NCBI GenBank assembly: GCA_020284085.1
Contig: JACEVL010000411.1
Coordinates: forward strand, 1 to 64,000
Length of the DNA stretch: 64,000 bases
Reading direction: 5' to 3'
Source: Aporrectodea caliginosa
Taxonomy: Eukaryota; Annelida; Clitellata; Crassiclitellata; Lumbricidae
Shown: positions 10,846 to 23,999 of the stretch, piece by piece
Layout: each line of letters starts with the position of its first letter
Position numbering within the stretch: the stretch's first letter is position 1
Program-made: the position numbers and the translations under genes
The notes under the pieces: generated by a model
The model's database searches: none
Told to the model about the DNA's origin: nothing
What the model saw: only the letters and a program-made list of their open reading frames with translations

Positions 10846-12359
10846 TGTCAAGGACTTTGGTGACGCCGTGTGCAAGTACTTATCAATTCACTTAAAATTA
10901 TCATGGTCGAAGCCATACGGTCGCTATAGAAAACCGTAAACATTTACATAAATTAGGGCCTACATTAACATTTCTTAAGCCATTCTGTCCATGAAAACTA
11001 CGCACGGATCTTTTTCGCCTTTATGCCTATACTATTCCGATTTTCAACGATCAAGGCGCAAATTGTCAGTCTCTAGTTAGCTCCTTCATTGTAGCATCAC
11101 ACGATCAGACAGTAATAGCCTTACGAAATGAAGAAATGAGACCGCTAATTTCTGAGTGGACTTTGAGAACGCGCAGGCAGATACAATATGGGCTATATTT
11201 ATGCACAAGCGTATGACTCTCCGAATTGAATTTTGGAAACTCATGCGTTTATGAATGTACGTTTGTGTACATGTGTATATGTTGGCTACTTACGGCTGAA
11301 AATGCGGTTTTGTGCACGGTTGTATTCATACAGTCATACATTCGTAGCATCTCAAAACTCATTGAGGCGTGGCTAACTATTGACTGACTATCGTCCTGAA
11401 TGACATTGAAACTTAGTGTGATATATGTTAGGCGGTGTCACCAACTCTTTTGTCCTTTCTTAGTTGTGACCTAACTCAAACACTTTTCCTTATCTCTACG
11501 TAAAATCTGCTCAACTTCTTCTAACTGTTTAAGAATTAAATTGACACAGTTCTTTGAATATTTCGTCTTCAAACACGGTTATTCTTCAAACACAACTCGA
11601 CTGTAACTTCTAAATACAACTCTCTACTTCATTAAAACAACTACTACCCTGTATATTCCAAATTCACTGTCATCAGCAGTTTCTAAGTTTGGCGCGCTAA
11701 CTGCACGTGTATAGAATCTACCGTCAGCCAATGTTTAGGCTACTTTAGGCCAAGCGCCGCCAGCCGATCGCGCAACTAAGGCCTAAGACTAAAACCGCTT
11801 AACAATCGAATACACATTATATATATATATCAACATAAGGAACACCTGTGCTCATTATATATGCAAAACATTTGTTCACAGGCGGTAAAGTTCAATTTGT
11901 CATATAAGTGAAAAATGCCCCCAGAAAGACAATATACTACGTGAGAAATTACAGTTTGTCTCAGCTGCTTTAAGACAGTGCTAATACAACTGTACGCAAT
12001 GGCGGTATTCTTGTATGGTGCGGCCCTCTCAGCAATTCATGTCATTAGTAGGATATGACCTAGTTACACATAGACTCCTTTTTTATTATAATGTTATATA
12101 AAAATATTAACCTTATTAAGTTTTCATTTCTGCGCCTCTGGGCTACAGCACACTGCTTGGATTTATTGGACATAATTTTTTTTATTATAGCCTATTGGCT
12201 TACTTAATTAGTGATGCATTTTTTCTTATACCCGCGTGGACGGGTTTAGTATTTGCTCTTCATGTGAACGCAGGAAGTTGACATAGTCTTCCAACAACGC
12301 AAACATCCAGCTGCGCTGTATTTGGAGTTTGGCTCTAAAGCTAATTATATTATAGGCCA
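10846..12359. other. Intergenic, no gene seen
   Basis: AT-rich sequence with scattered stops in all frames. I see no motif, exon with good splice sites, or transposon end that I can defend. Confidence 0.5.
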
Positions 12360-12492
12360 GGAGTAGAGATCAAATTAGGGCTATAAGGTTATCAATGAAA
12401 TGGAGGCAGTGCAGTGGGAGAAATTATAGGGCAGACATTTTAAGTGGAAGATATGTAGGCCTAGATTTGTTTAATGGTATGGATGATAGTAC
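12360..12492 (+). repeat. Left part of segmental duplication, copy A
   Basis: The segment GGCAGTGCAGTGGGA (about 12404) through GGATGATAGTA (12481-12491) matches 36575-36660. The match resumes after the LTR element at 29172 and runs through the signal-peptide exon. The 16.7-kb LTR element therefore split this duplicated segment, and copy B preserves the empty site. Confidence 0.7.
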
Positions 12493-13193
12493 TGTGATAC
12501 CGTTGATATGACGAAATATTAATATAATATAAATATAATACAAATATAATATAAATATATAAACATAAGTTGGAAGGGTGATGATAATCACCTTGCTTGT
12601 AGTCTTGGGCGCATGAGGAGGTTCCTAGGCTCAGCCTAGAAACACTCTCATTGGCTACATGACTCAGGTCTGCATATCACAGATTGCTGACAGCTGGCCT
12701 AGGAGGGTGAACCCTTACACAGGATTGGTCCATTCTCAATGTTGCTGGGTAGCCGCTTGGTATATCTTGCCAGGTAATTCTTGGAACGCTGGCTTGTACG
12801 AGTTGGCTTGTTCGGGGTGGTTCTTGTAGGGTATAATCATGGGTTGAACATCTTTTGGGGTTGATGACAAGGTATGAATTGTGATTAGTTAACATGAACA
12901 CTTAAACATTTAAATAGGTAACATTACAACTTTATTATTATCATATTGAAACTTATATTTATTATTAACTTATTATTATCTTCATAGCTGATTGCTGATC
13001 ATCTTATTGTTGAATTATTATTATCTTTGATTGTTCATTGTCATGTCTTATGATTATCGTTGTTTAATAAAACGCTTTAATAATTGTCACGTAATTCTCT
13101 CCAGTGAGCTAGTTAGTCTAACATAGGTTAGGCGTTCCCCGTAGTTTAGGCTGGTCTTAGAATTGGAGCTAGATCATCATACAGACTGGATCA
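12493..13193 (+). repeat. 5' LTR of the giant element
   Basis: A 701-bp terminal repeat from TG to CA. It contains AATAAA at 13066-13071, a plausible polyadenylation signal, and an AT-rich stretch near 12530-12565. A 74-codon frame on the minus strand is identical in both LTRs, which only reflects LTR identity; I do not regard it as a gene. Confidence 0.85.
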
Positions 13194-16100
13194 TAGTTGT
13201 TGGAGAACGGTGTAGCGTCATAGTTTATCTAGCGCGTGGTTTAAGACTCCGTTACCTAAACTTATACTTATGTCATACCGGTCATTTTTTTTCAATTAAA
13301 AGTTTTTACATCATATTTGTATTTTTACTATTTTCATTTTCTTCATTTTCTTTATCTTTTATTTTTCGTAAGTTAACTGTTCATCAATTCTATCTTGGTC
13401 ATTTTAAATTTGGAGAAAGGTTTTCTAGTATACTTTGATTTTGAGTATTTTAAGCAATGTCGTTATTTAATTAAGCTTACAAGCCAACTTTTGCGAGTCC
13501 TTCTCCTCTTTCTCGGTTTTTCTTTTACTTGTATAACGTGTCACTTGTATAGCCTTGCCTACAGTTGTTATAGTCTGGCATTTGCTCTGTTTAATAGTGT
13601 CAGTTATTAATATTTAGCTGTTTTTCTGTAATTCTGGTTATTGTCTTTTCGTAATCCTATTGCTCATTAGTGCATGGTTGACTTTTGATTCGGCCCTCTC
13701 GACTCTTCTTGCGAGCTATGCAAATCCTGTACCTCTACCAGTATATATACATATAAATATCGTTCTGTCTTGTACTTTAGCCTAATAGCATTCTTTATTC
13801 TCAGCCTATCCTATAATGTATCAGCGCAGTGTTTTTGCCTTTGTTTGCATAGATTGTATCCTACTGTATGTTTCATAGTTAACCCAAGATAACACATAAC
13901 AATTTACACTGAGGTGGCTGAACTTAAATAAGGTCACACAGGAGACCCAGAAGGGGCCGGAGGTCTCGCTAACCAGGGCCACCTGAGAACAGTTTGTAAC
14001 AAATGACATAATATGGCCAGCAGTAAATAAAATAACGAACTTATTTATAGTTTAACAATTCATTAACTAATAACTTAACTAATGACACAGATAGCTCAAA
14101 TGCACATCTACTGTACTTTTTACGCTGGTGTAACTAAGTTTCTGGTAATTCTGTTTACTGTTTAAAGATCAATGCACGGGTATTCTATCTGTATAAATTT
14201 CTTATGCACCGTGTATAATGTAGGCTTGTAGTTTAGCTCACGTTTAAAAAGATGAAGGCTAGGTAGTGAGCTGATGGAAAGAGGAATCTTGGTTTTGGAT
14301 GTATACCGTAGGTCTATAATATATTCTATTTGTATGCCTTCATTCATTCAACTTTGATGCATAATATTTTATATATCGAAATTCATTTTTCTCTACAATC
14401 ATCCACACATAACTAGGTCCATCAACCTTACATGTTTATGACTTCATATCTTATCTCTCATATCATGCCATATATACATGCATGCCAGTGGACATACATA
14501 TAATTATACTTCATCTGTAGGCCTACAATTATGTTTGCTAACGTGCTTAAATTTGTATTGTAGCTGGTAGTCGTTATTATCGTATTGTTTGTTTGTATTT
14601 GTCTGAATATACACCTTCCTTACAGGTTTCTCATCATTATATAGTCTGTCTAACTTTTCACTCATTTCATCATCATATTTGTGAGTCGTTATTCTAAAAT
14701 GATAACAGTCTCGCAGCGACTAAAAGAATCATCAGCTGTAGTGCTTCATTATATCGGCTGTCATTAGCTTCAGAGAATCTTGAAATGATGGATTCGTTTG
14801 CCTTGTCGATGACAGCGCTCGGTTTTACTTTACGTGTCTAGGCAGTCATCTAGAGTTACCTTCAGACCAGATGCTAATCATGTCTTTCAAACGTCATATA
14901 ATCACTTTCCTTCTTTTGCCTGAAGCTTGATCATTGTGTTCTTGTTTAGCTTTTAAACTGCCATTCTAGGAATTATTTCCTGGGCTCATTATTCAAGGGT
15001 CAGTTTCTGGACGTTTCCCTTATCTTTCACTATCTTCACTTCTGCGAGCCTTGATCATGTTACTGATCTGGACCACATGTGCATTCATCCATCAGTTATC
15101 TTTATTCAGTATTCACCCTATCATGTCTTCTAAATTTCAGCTGCCATACTATACTTCTTTCCCCCGGCGTTTCTCAAACATCATTCCGCATGCTTCTGCT
15201 AATGGAAATTTTGATATATGTGTTCTCCAGCTGATAGTTTCAAATTGCAGACTCCTGTCATAAGTATAGCCTCACTGCTTGCCTCAACTCTGCTGATAAG
15301 GAGACACATGTGTAGTTTTAATTCCAGTCTTTCATGCATCACCTATCTATTTTCGCCATAGGCATATAATATACGGTGCCGTTCTAAGTATCCGCTGCTG
15401 TTCACTTCTAGGGGTAGGTATATTTGGTTGGGATGTTTAGACTAGCCGAATTCGACCAACTTTAACCACCGACGCTTTGCTTTCGGTACTAGTTCGTGCC
15501 AGTTCCATTAAGATCAATTATTTCCTGGGCCACTCTCTTAGCTTGTCTGTTTCCAGGGGCCTTTCATGAACTTAGCAATTTATCACTGCCTCCACAGCTG
15601 ATAGACACTGTGGGCAGCTCCGTAGCAGACAACTTTTAATTATATCTCCAGCTGTGCTCCTCTCATTTCCTGGCGTTTCCAGAATAGCGTTTATAACTTA
15701 ACCATTCGTCATTTTATTTTGGCATGCGCTTTTATCTCAGCTGTCTTCATTATTACCGTATTACTTGGATGTAGACATCGATGCATGGTTCTAACTTTTT
15801 CAGACAGAATAGGTTCTAATGCTACTAATTAATTTCTTCATTTCAGTCTCTTCACTCGTTTTCATTATCACGAGACTGATTAGACTAACTGGATTTGTTA
15901 GAGTATTTCTTAATAGGCAAGCATGTTTATAATAGTTTTCATTAATTACCAGTATAGATAGTCTCCAATTTTTTTAATGGTTTTTCCTACAATTCCATCA
16001 TTGTCTTCACATGGATATAATTATTTCCTTAATTAATGTTTACTATACTTTAACACGATATATACTAAACGTTTGTGTTTTATATCAATCATCTTTACTA

Positions 16101-17512
16101 ACATCATATTAACTCGTTATATAAAGATCTATTATGTGGTGTCTGATTATTGTCTACGTCGCTAGGTTAATACATTCTATCAATTTACTACGATTTCTTT
16201 TTAACACGTAGCAGTCTTTAAATTTTTTTGGATTAATTTTAAAATGTTAGTTCAAATTTCGTGTAATTAACAGATAAAGTGCTTGTCTGATGGTAGATTA
16301 ATTTTTTTTCCTCTCGACAGCGTGGTATACTTCGTTTTTGCAGTGTTTGGTCTCACGCATGGATTTAGGTCTATAGTTGTATTGCGTGGTATTTATGTAG
16401 CGCTGGCGTTACTTATTGAGGATACTGCTCTCACTGTGCATAATATATAAATAAATAAGTTACATAATCTCGAAACTAGAAAAAAAAGATAATAGAAAAC
16501 GTTTTTTTGATCGCTTTGGTTTTCTAAATAAATGTAGGATTGTACTATAGTTACGAGAATCTTATGTGTGATCTAAGTTATGGCTATAGATCTATCTTTA
16601 ATTTTTCTTCACAAGTGGCTTTTGATTTGATTATTTCATTTCTATTTGTCTTCTACTTGTCGTCAAATTTTTTTAATGTTCGTGTATAACTGTGTTTGTT
16701 TTTGTGTGGAGTTACAATTATAACTTTACAGTATGGTTATTTTTAATCACCTGGTTTTCTTCAAAACTGCGAAGTCGCAGTGTGGCTTATAAGCGTAACC
16801 TATAAAAGGCCTACATTGTCACATTATTGAATAAGATTATCCTCTTCGTGTTTTCAGTGTGTTAGTATTTTGCAGTTATTTTATCATCGTTTTTGATCAA
16901 AGTTCATATACATAATGTACATATTATTTTTCTTAATTTTCAACTTTTTATTGTGAGCTTTGTCTAAGTAGAGAAGTCAGCTTTATGTGTAAAAGTTGAC
17001 CAGATTCCTTGAGATGAAAGGTTTTTCACGTTGCATTTCACTATTTTTGCACGTCTCACTTAATCTCCTTCATGGTTTCTGGCTGTGGTACAAGACAATG
17101 CTTTAATGGCTCCACAGTTCTACAAGTTTCATGAGCTGATCTTAGTTACCTAGCTTAAAGTTCATTCGTTAGTGTGTGTTTTGTGAGTTGCACCTAAACA
17201 GACGCTTCTCTTTAAGCGCGTGGTTTTTAGGCAATCACATTGACAGGCATATCCTTCACAGCTACACCTACGTCGTCAGATGAGCCTGACACACTCTCCA
17301 CAGATCAGCGTGCAGCTAAACTCTCTGATAACAATTATCGTCGCTCCTCGTTTTCCTCCATGATATATCGTCATTGGCGTTCGACGCATATCGAGTGGTT
17401 AATCGTTAACGACTCGAGCCATAATTATGTCGAGGACGTTGACCAACCGGTCATTGACAGACACTCCACCTTGCGAGTGCCAACGTCAAAACTACTTGTT
17501 CGTTTGCGAGTT
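13194..17512 (+). other. Non-coding interior of the giant element, left part
   Basis: AT-rich sequence of 4.3 kb with no frame that looks like gag or pol. A possible primer-binding site TGGAGAACGGTG lies 7 bp past the LTR (13201-13212), but it does not match a tRNA I can name. A hairpin with stem ACTGCG and loop AAGT is near 16767. Otherwise I see nothing identifiable. Confidence 0.55.
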
Positions 17513-17670
17513 TAAGTCGTAATCGTAATCGTAATCGTAAACTCGATATTTCTACAGCGCCCACAAAAGCGAAGTCGCGGGAACCAGCTTATTCACAGGC
17601 GCTTAACCAAAACAGAATCGATAGGCAGGGGTCAAAATCCAGAGAGTCAGGCAGGCAGACAGTCAGACGG

Positions 17671-19362
17671 CTAAAGTGGATGATGCTTAGAGTTGAAATG
17701 GCGAGGAAGGTGAGGGGAAGAGAAGGAATCGGGATAGGATTTGTGAAAAAGCAGTGTTTTCAGTTTTGAGTGGAAGACCTGTGGAGAGATAGCAAGAGGT
17801 GAGGTTTTGGTGAGTTCATAGGATGGATCGGATATTTGTCGTAGCACAGGCGGGAGTTTGTTCCAAAGAGGCGGGACAGCTATGGCTATGGAACGATTTG
17901 CAAATTTAAGCGATGAGGTGACGGAAGGGCGGAGCAGTGTGAGGGTGGAAGATGAACGGGTTGAACGAAGAGGTTGGACCGAGAACAATTGACGGAGATA
18001 CGAGGGCTGAGAGGATTGAAGTGTATTGTAGGTGATGGACAGGACTTTATATTCTATTCGTTCAGGAATTTTGAGCCAGTGGAGTGATTTCAAGACAGGT
18101 GTGATGTGGTGGTGTTTGGGGGTTTTGGTGACAGCACGGGCGAGGGCATTCTGAATGGCTTGGAGGCGATTAATTTGAGTGGTATCTATGTTGAGAAAGA
18201 GAGCATTGCAGTAATATAATTTAGCGTGAACTATTGATGTGGCGATTGTTGATGAGGTTTTGAAGTCAAGCATAGGGCGGATTCTACGCAGGTCACGGAT
18301 GTGCATGAAGCAAGAACGGGAAAGATGGGTGATGTGATCGGAAAAACTAAGATTCTGGTCAAAAGTCACACCTAGGTTGCGGACAGGAGAATTTGCTATG
18401 AATGTGTGAGTGGATACAGAGTCAAGGCTGAGGGAAATAGAGGGATCTGGGATTTTCTTGAGTTGCTCACGGAGGCCTATAAGAATGAATTCAGTTTTAG
18501 AGGGGTTGAGGCACAGCATGTTTGAAGTCATCCAGGAGGAGATTTGTTTTACCACACCAAGGAGATGATCTATGGAGTCAGCGAAGCTGCTGGGAGAGAA
18601 TGAAATGAATAATTGGGTGTCGTCAGCGTATAGGTGATGGTCAACTGAGTATGCTTTGATGAGTGAGCTGAGTGGAGTAGTGTAAAGGATGAACAATAGC
18701 GGCCCAAGAACAGAACCTTGCGGAACACCACAGGTGAGAGGGCATGATTGCGATGAGGTTTCTGGTGTTTTAACAGAGAAAGAGCGGAAAGAGAGATAGG
18801 TCTGAATCCAGAGGAGAGCAGTGTCGGTAAAACAAACCAGGTAGACAGTCTTTGGAGTAATATGTTGTGGTCAATGGTGTCGAAAGCTGCAGAAATATCA
18901 AGGAGGCACAGACAGGGAGACTTGTTGATGAGAAATGGCAGAAACAAGTTTATTGTAGAGGCAAGTGAGAAGGGTTTCGGTTGAGTGCCGCTTGGTAAAA
19001 CCAGACTGGTGTGGGTTAAGGAGTGAGTTTGAAGTCAGCTAATCATTTATCCGAGACAGGACTATGCGTTCGGTTAGTTTAGAGATGAATGACAGGTTGG
19101 AGACAGGTCGGTAGTTTGAAAGGATTTCTTTATCAAGTGATGGTTTCTTGAGAAGTGGAGTGACTAAAGAATGTTCGAAGAGGATGGGAAAATTGCCAGT
19201 AGACAAGGAGAGGTTGATTATTTTGGTGATGATGGGAATGAGAATAGATGAGCAGTCTTTCAGTAAGGAGGTAGGTATAGGGTCAAGTTCACACTGCTTA
19301 TTTGGAAGAGATTGTAAAAGGTGGGATATTTCAATCTCTGACGTTGGTTGGAAGACAGATAA
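17671..19362 (-). pseudogene. L2-like LINE reverse transcriptase and C-terminus
   Basis: RT pieces in shifting frames: HQSGFTKRHSTETLLTCLYN near 18990, LLDISAAFDTIDHNILLQRL near 18880, then a frame change near 18700 and LYADDTQLF with the catalytic YADD near 18625. After that come WMTSNMLCLNPSKTEFI and VRNLGVTFDQNLSF, and the C-terminal LKSLHWLKIPERIEYK and IAVPPLWNKLPP. The final 341-codon frame is intact, but the whole is frameshifted at least twice. Confidence 0.8.
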
Positions 19363-20592
19363 TTATGATCGAGGTGGAGAGGGTGGACGGTCGTGAGTGG
19401 TGGGAGGAGTATCTGGAGGTGAATCGATGGTGGTTTTTGAGAGTAGTGATTGAAGAGAGAGACGGAGGGTAGTAATTTTGCCAGAGAAGAAGGAACAAAA
19501 CGACTCAGCTATTGAGGAAGGTGGAAGAGAGTTTGGAAGTGGGCTTGAGGAGTTCCGGTGGAGGAGTTGGTTAATAGTTTTCCAGAGAGGGCGAGGATTA
19601 GAAGAACGGGATTGAACTAGTGAGGAGTAAAACCTGTTTTTAGCCGTAGCCAGAAGGTGATGGTATCTATTTATGGCTGATTTTAGGGTAGATAGAAGTT
19701 GAGGGTCACGGGTTCGTTTGTAAGTGCGCTCAAGGCGTCGACGGAAAGCTTTGAAGGCCTGGAGATAGGAATTATACCAAGGGTTCTTGGAGTGGGAGCT
19801 GGATTTGGTGATAATAGGAGCGTGCTTGTCAAGGAGCATGGAGAGAGTGGTGTTGTAGGAAGACAGTAGGTCATCGAGAGAGGATGGAGGATTTAGGACG
19901 AGGTCTGAAGAGGAAAGATCTTGTGTGAAGGCTTCAATGTCTATGGAGCTGATGCGGCGAAATGAATGAGAGATGGGGTCAGGAAGTGGAACAGGAAGTA
20001 TGTTGAGGCGTGTGAAGGTAGGGTAATGATCGGAAGGTGTGTCAAAAGAGAAAGAGATATCGGGCGATAACTTTGAGACAGATGATGTGATGATGAGGTC
20101 AAGTGTATGGTTGTGACAATGGGTGGGGAAATTGACATGTTGAACTAGGTTAGTAGATGACAAGAGCGTGAGAAATTCTGAGGCAAATGAGTCAGAGGGA
20201 TTATCTACATGTATGTTAAAATCCCCCGTGATCAGGAATTCATGAGTAGTAGTGGCAGCAGTGGAGAGTAAGGTTGTGAATTCTTGCAAGAAGATGGATG
20301 TAGGACTTGAGTATGAGGAGGAGGAAGGAGGGCGGTAGACATTGAAAATGGTTAGTATTGTGTTAGGCAGTTTTAGATTAATTGAGGCGCATTCAAAGGA
20401 GCGAAAACAGTAGCCAGGTGAGTGAAGGACGGTAGAAGGTTCTCGAGTCAAAAACGCAATGTCCCCACCAGTGGTGTTCGTACCGGTTTGCGATTTTGAG
20501 GGACGAGGAGTACTATGGAGATGATAACCAGGAGGGATACAGTCTTGATATTGAGGAAGAGTTGTAGTGGAATTGAACCAGGTTTCAGTCAA
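19363..20592 (-). pseudogene. L2-like LINE endonuclease domain
   Basis: APE-type endonuclease: MTETWF (catalytic Glu), TNTTGGDIAFL, LTIFNVYRPPSSSS, LITGDFNIHVDNPSDSF (Asp/Asn) and TPSDHYPTF (SDH), then the basic linker AFRRRLERTYKRTRDPQL. The opening residues of the domain lie before the frame's first Met. It ends in a Pro-rich region and changes frame before the RT. Confidence 0.8.
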
Positions 20593-20675
20593 AGCAAATA
20601 GGTCTGGAGGGTGCGAGGATTGAGCCAGGTCGTTAATTTCGGCAGAGTGTGTAGGTTGAACTAATGAGCGGATGT

Positions 20676-21098
20676 TTAAGGAGCATAGTAAAAAAAATTA
20701 TTGTTTGTGTCTTGAGCTAATGCATTAGAAGGAGGAGGAAGAGCAGGAGGAGGAGCAGGAGCAGGAGCAGGAGCAGGAGGAAGAGGACAAGACGCGGAAT
20801 ACCTATTAATCAGACCAGGATTTACGTGTGTGTCACCAGAGAGAAGGATTAGCATGGCGAAGAAACTAAGGTGGGTTGGAAGCTGAAGTGGTCTTTTGCG
20901 GCCAACAGTGAGGAAAAACGACAAAGGAATATAGGACATGTGGCCATGTTGCCTTGTTGCTGTGAAAAAAGAGGCGGGGTTATGATGTCTGGGTGTGAAC
21001 GGTATGTAGGTCATGGAGGGGTTGGAGGGGTGGAACTGGATATGGCATGCAGTCTGGTACCTAAAGCTGAGGAGGAGGAGGAGGATTGACAGATTCAT
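20676..21098 (-). pseudogene. L2-like LINE, N-terminal segment with a degenerate 2A-like motif
   Basis: About 140 codons: a hydrophobic start, a His/Pro-rich stretch, then LILLSGDTHVNPGL (residues 83-96; 20811-20840 covers SGDTHVNPGL), then a Pro/Ala repeat region. In L2/CR1 elements the equivalent site commonly reads GDVxxNPGP, which in some sea urchin LINEs is known to act as a 2A ribosome-skipping peptide. Here the final Pro is Leu, so skipping is unlikely. Confidence 0.65.
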
Positions 21099-21100
21099 GC

Positions 21101-22580
21101 TATGCGGAAAATGGAGAAGATGCGATGAGTCATGGAGGGTCTATGGCTGCTGATGAAAACTTGACAAAGGATGCATGATGCCAGTGAAATATTGAGCGAG
21201 AGATGAGTTTAAATTCGATCATGCTGGATCCAAACCAAGACAAGAACAAACTTTTTGTCCAGTTATCGTATTTCGTCGGGGCATTGTCGCGCTGTCCATT
21301 GAGCTCTTCCTCATTACACGTCGCGTGGCTCGTTGCATAGTCGCGGTAGGGTACGAAGAGACAACCTTCTCGCAGCGTCACCATCATTCCTTCTTCACAT
21401 GATCACATCGTCCATAATGGCGTGCTGACAAAACATTTAACCGCATACGTTATGATAGCAGTGTGCGTGGCTGTCTGTCTACAAGACTTGACGCTGCAGA
21501 GCTTTCATTGACTCTGTGGTAATATTTCAGACAGGCATGCCTATGTGATGCATCAACTCACGTGACAGTTTTCAATCATGCGTCATTATCTGTGCTGCAC
21601 AATTCAACAGAGCGGTGTCTTCTCATGACGTACGCTCATAGCAGCCACGACTTCGTTAACGCACTGATAGTCGTCAGCGCCAAACGCCTGTCTCACACGT
21701 CGCTTCAATCGAAGTATTCCGAATCTTACGAGAAGACCTCCTTCACCCTACGTACTTCGCTGACAGGACATTATAGCCTATGTCGTTGCTATACGAAGTT
21801 ATTACGTTAGGCCTATATCAGCGTTTCATCATCTCCAGTCCCCGTCCACGTTAGCCACGGGATGCCATCTTCAACGTCTCCGATCTTCCATTACGGCGAT
21901 GCCTCGACGTTATTCCACTTCGCCTTCATCCCACCTTCGCTCGCTTCGCCTCTTGACTGCCGTTGCTCAGTAACCTACTGCTTTCCTGCGGAGAAGTGTT
22001 TAATTGTTACAATGTTTCAGTAATATATACTGCCAAAAATTTAAATGCAAGTCGTGTTCAAAATGTTTATGTTACGTTTTAACCTCGAACTTTTTTTCTA
22101 GAGCTATTGTTTACGTTGCAGCATCGTTTAGCATGTGTTTTTATACCAGCATTTCTAGTTGGTTAACAAATGCTACACACGTTTATTCAGATGCCAACTG
22201 CCTTGTCATAGATGGTAATCCATTATATTTTTATATTTCTTTATTCATTTTTGTGTATTATTTTAAATGTAGAGTGGTGCACACTTTAAAATTTTGTTCC
22301 TAGATTAATATTTCGGTCAGAAACTTATTTTGTGACACATGAGCTCAAATTAGTTCCAAAATATTTCTATCTAGTTTTGACCGAATAATTCGTCTGACAA
22401 AATTTATCTACATGGGTTTTTATTAGTCTGGTTTGGTAAGTTTAGAGTTAATTAGGCCTGTACATGTAAGCTCTTTCATTGATTTCATTTTAATTACGGC
22501 TCTATGTCGATATTTTAAATCAGGAGCATCATAAATCGCATTGTTCGTAACTTATATGTTTTACGAGCAGCTTATAAACT
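21101..22580 (+). other. Non-coding interior of the giant element, middle part
   Basis: The first 300 bp may still belong to the 5' leader of the LINE. Beyond that I see no gene, splice signal pair or repeat boundary. Confidence 0.45.
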
Positions 22581-22590
22581 CACGATTTTA

Positions 22591-23812
22591 ATGACTTATT
22601 GTCATAGTATTTTATTTGTGCTGTGAGTTTCTATTGTCTTTTGTCGATTGCATATACTATTTTATTGATTTTCATGACTGATTCGTCATATTTTTTTAAT
22701 TGTTTCATTTTACCGACACTAGGCCTATGTATATATTATCATGTGTCGCTATTATGTCTGATTAATTATCAGAAGTTTTATTGACTAGTAGTCAAAATCG
22801 TTTTTCTTAATTGTCACTTACTGACTTACCATTTTTATAGCTGATTGGCATGTGATTGCTAGTGTTTTGTTTCTAATCGCAATTTTATTACTGACGTCAT
22901 GTATATATATATTACGATATTTAGTATAGATCTAAGCTTATTCGAGTTTGTGACCAACATAGGGCCTAGTCAACATCTTCTGACATATTATACGTTTATT
23001 GAAGTTAGGACTAGAGAAGTTTGATAAGTATTGTTGATTCCTGACGAAAAGTCAAGAGCATTTAGGACGTAATCGTCTAAGTTTTGCTGGCATCGTCAGC
23101 GTGTGTAGGTTTCATTTTGACTACCAGTCAGGGTGATGTTCGTCGCTCTACAGCAGAGTCGATTGTAATGACTAGGCCTATAAGTCATTGCGTTTTATGA
23201 CAATCTGTCATTGTGAGTCAGTATGAGTTCTAACATAGCGGATTAACATATAGCACCGCAGATTTGTATTACAGTCTTAACATAGACTAATTATTTACGC
23301 ATGATCAGCATGCAGATGATATTTTAACAGGCCTTAATTATACTAACGTTCGAGCAACGAACTAATTTTTATACGATTACTAACGAACATTATTTTATCG
23401 ATACGATTATTTTTATTTGCATGTTTACAGGGCTGACGTCCCTATAGTTCGAGCAGCGAACATATTTAGTTAACGATATTCGATTTTAATTGTTCAACAA
23501 TTGTCTATATATTATCATTAACATATTTGCAGATCATTTTTCTAGTAGCTTAGCTCATCGAGTTTAGTGTTGCGAAGTTTATTAAACTTTGTAGTGTATG
23601 GATTTTCGTCCATAGCCTAGTTTCGCACTTATCAAGTGGCGATGTATTTAAGTTTTTTTATATAGGGCTATCAGTCCTTTAATAGTATTAGTAGTAATGT
23701 ATTATACTACATGTTGGGTTAACATACTAGTAAGAAGGAGATCTTCTTCTGTGTCGCAGTAGCGATACGTTTAAGTTAAATCGTCGATCATTCATTTTCA
23801 TTTGGGCAAATG
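22591..23812 (+). repeat. Dense array of short hairpins, mostly 5-bp stem and 5-nt loop
   Basis: Within 1.2 kb I count about twenty perfect or near-perfect small inverted repeats. Eleven have exactly five paired bases, a 5-nt loop and Watson-Crick pairs only: starts at 22591 (ATGAC), 22758 (CTGAT), 22781 (TTGAC), 23197 (ATGAC), 23299 (GCATG), 23348 and 23447 (GTTCG), 23488 (AATTG), 23575 (AAGTT), 23711 (ATGTT) and 23733 (AGAAG). Others have a G-U pair (23117, 23145, 23664) or another loop size (22674, 23167, 23597, 23626, 23691, 23751, 23799). The stems differ, so this is not one repeated unit. The function is unknown. Confidence 0.7.
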
Positions 23813-23999
23813 CCTATAACCTGCCGAGAGCGCAGAATTCATCATCATCATCATATTTCTTTATGTTGTTTTTTTAACATGTTCGTATTAACGTTGTTGA
23901 TTGCCAAATTTCACAATAATTAAAAAATTATCTTCTTTGTTATTATAATATCACTTTTCATGCATCTTGGTTACTTTTGTTTAGCATCATCTGGTGTTG

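Larger units (their letters stand above)
17513..21100 (-). mobile_element. L2-like LINE inside the giant element
   Basis: Minus strand, about 3.6 kb, ending in a GATTAC microsatellite (17517-17538) preceded by a GCGCTGTAGAAATATCGAG segment. It has an N-terminal region with a hydrophobic start, an APE endonuclease, a YADD reverse transcriptase and a C-terminal domain, spread over at least three frames, so it is inactive. It lies antisense to the host LTR element. Its decay contrasts with the apparent identity of the surrounding LTRs. Confidence 0.85.

Noticed and set aside
12677..12901. 74-codon frame identical at 12677-12901 and 28649-28873
   Set aside because: The identity only reflects the two LTRs being copies. 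The frame is short, AT-biased and has no domain.
13194..13220. Primer-binding site assigned to a named tRNA
   Set aside because: TGGAGAACGGTG is in a plausible place, but I could not match it to a tRNA 3' end with confidence.
22591..23812. Reading the hairpin tract as a CRISPR-like array
   Set aside because: Stem sequences and spacing vary and there is no constant repeat; the context is a eukaryotic LTR element.
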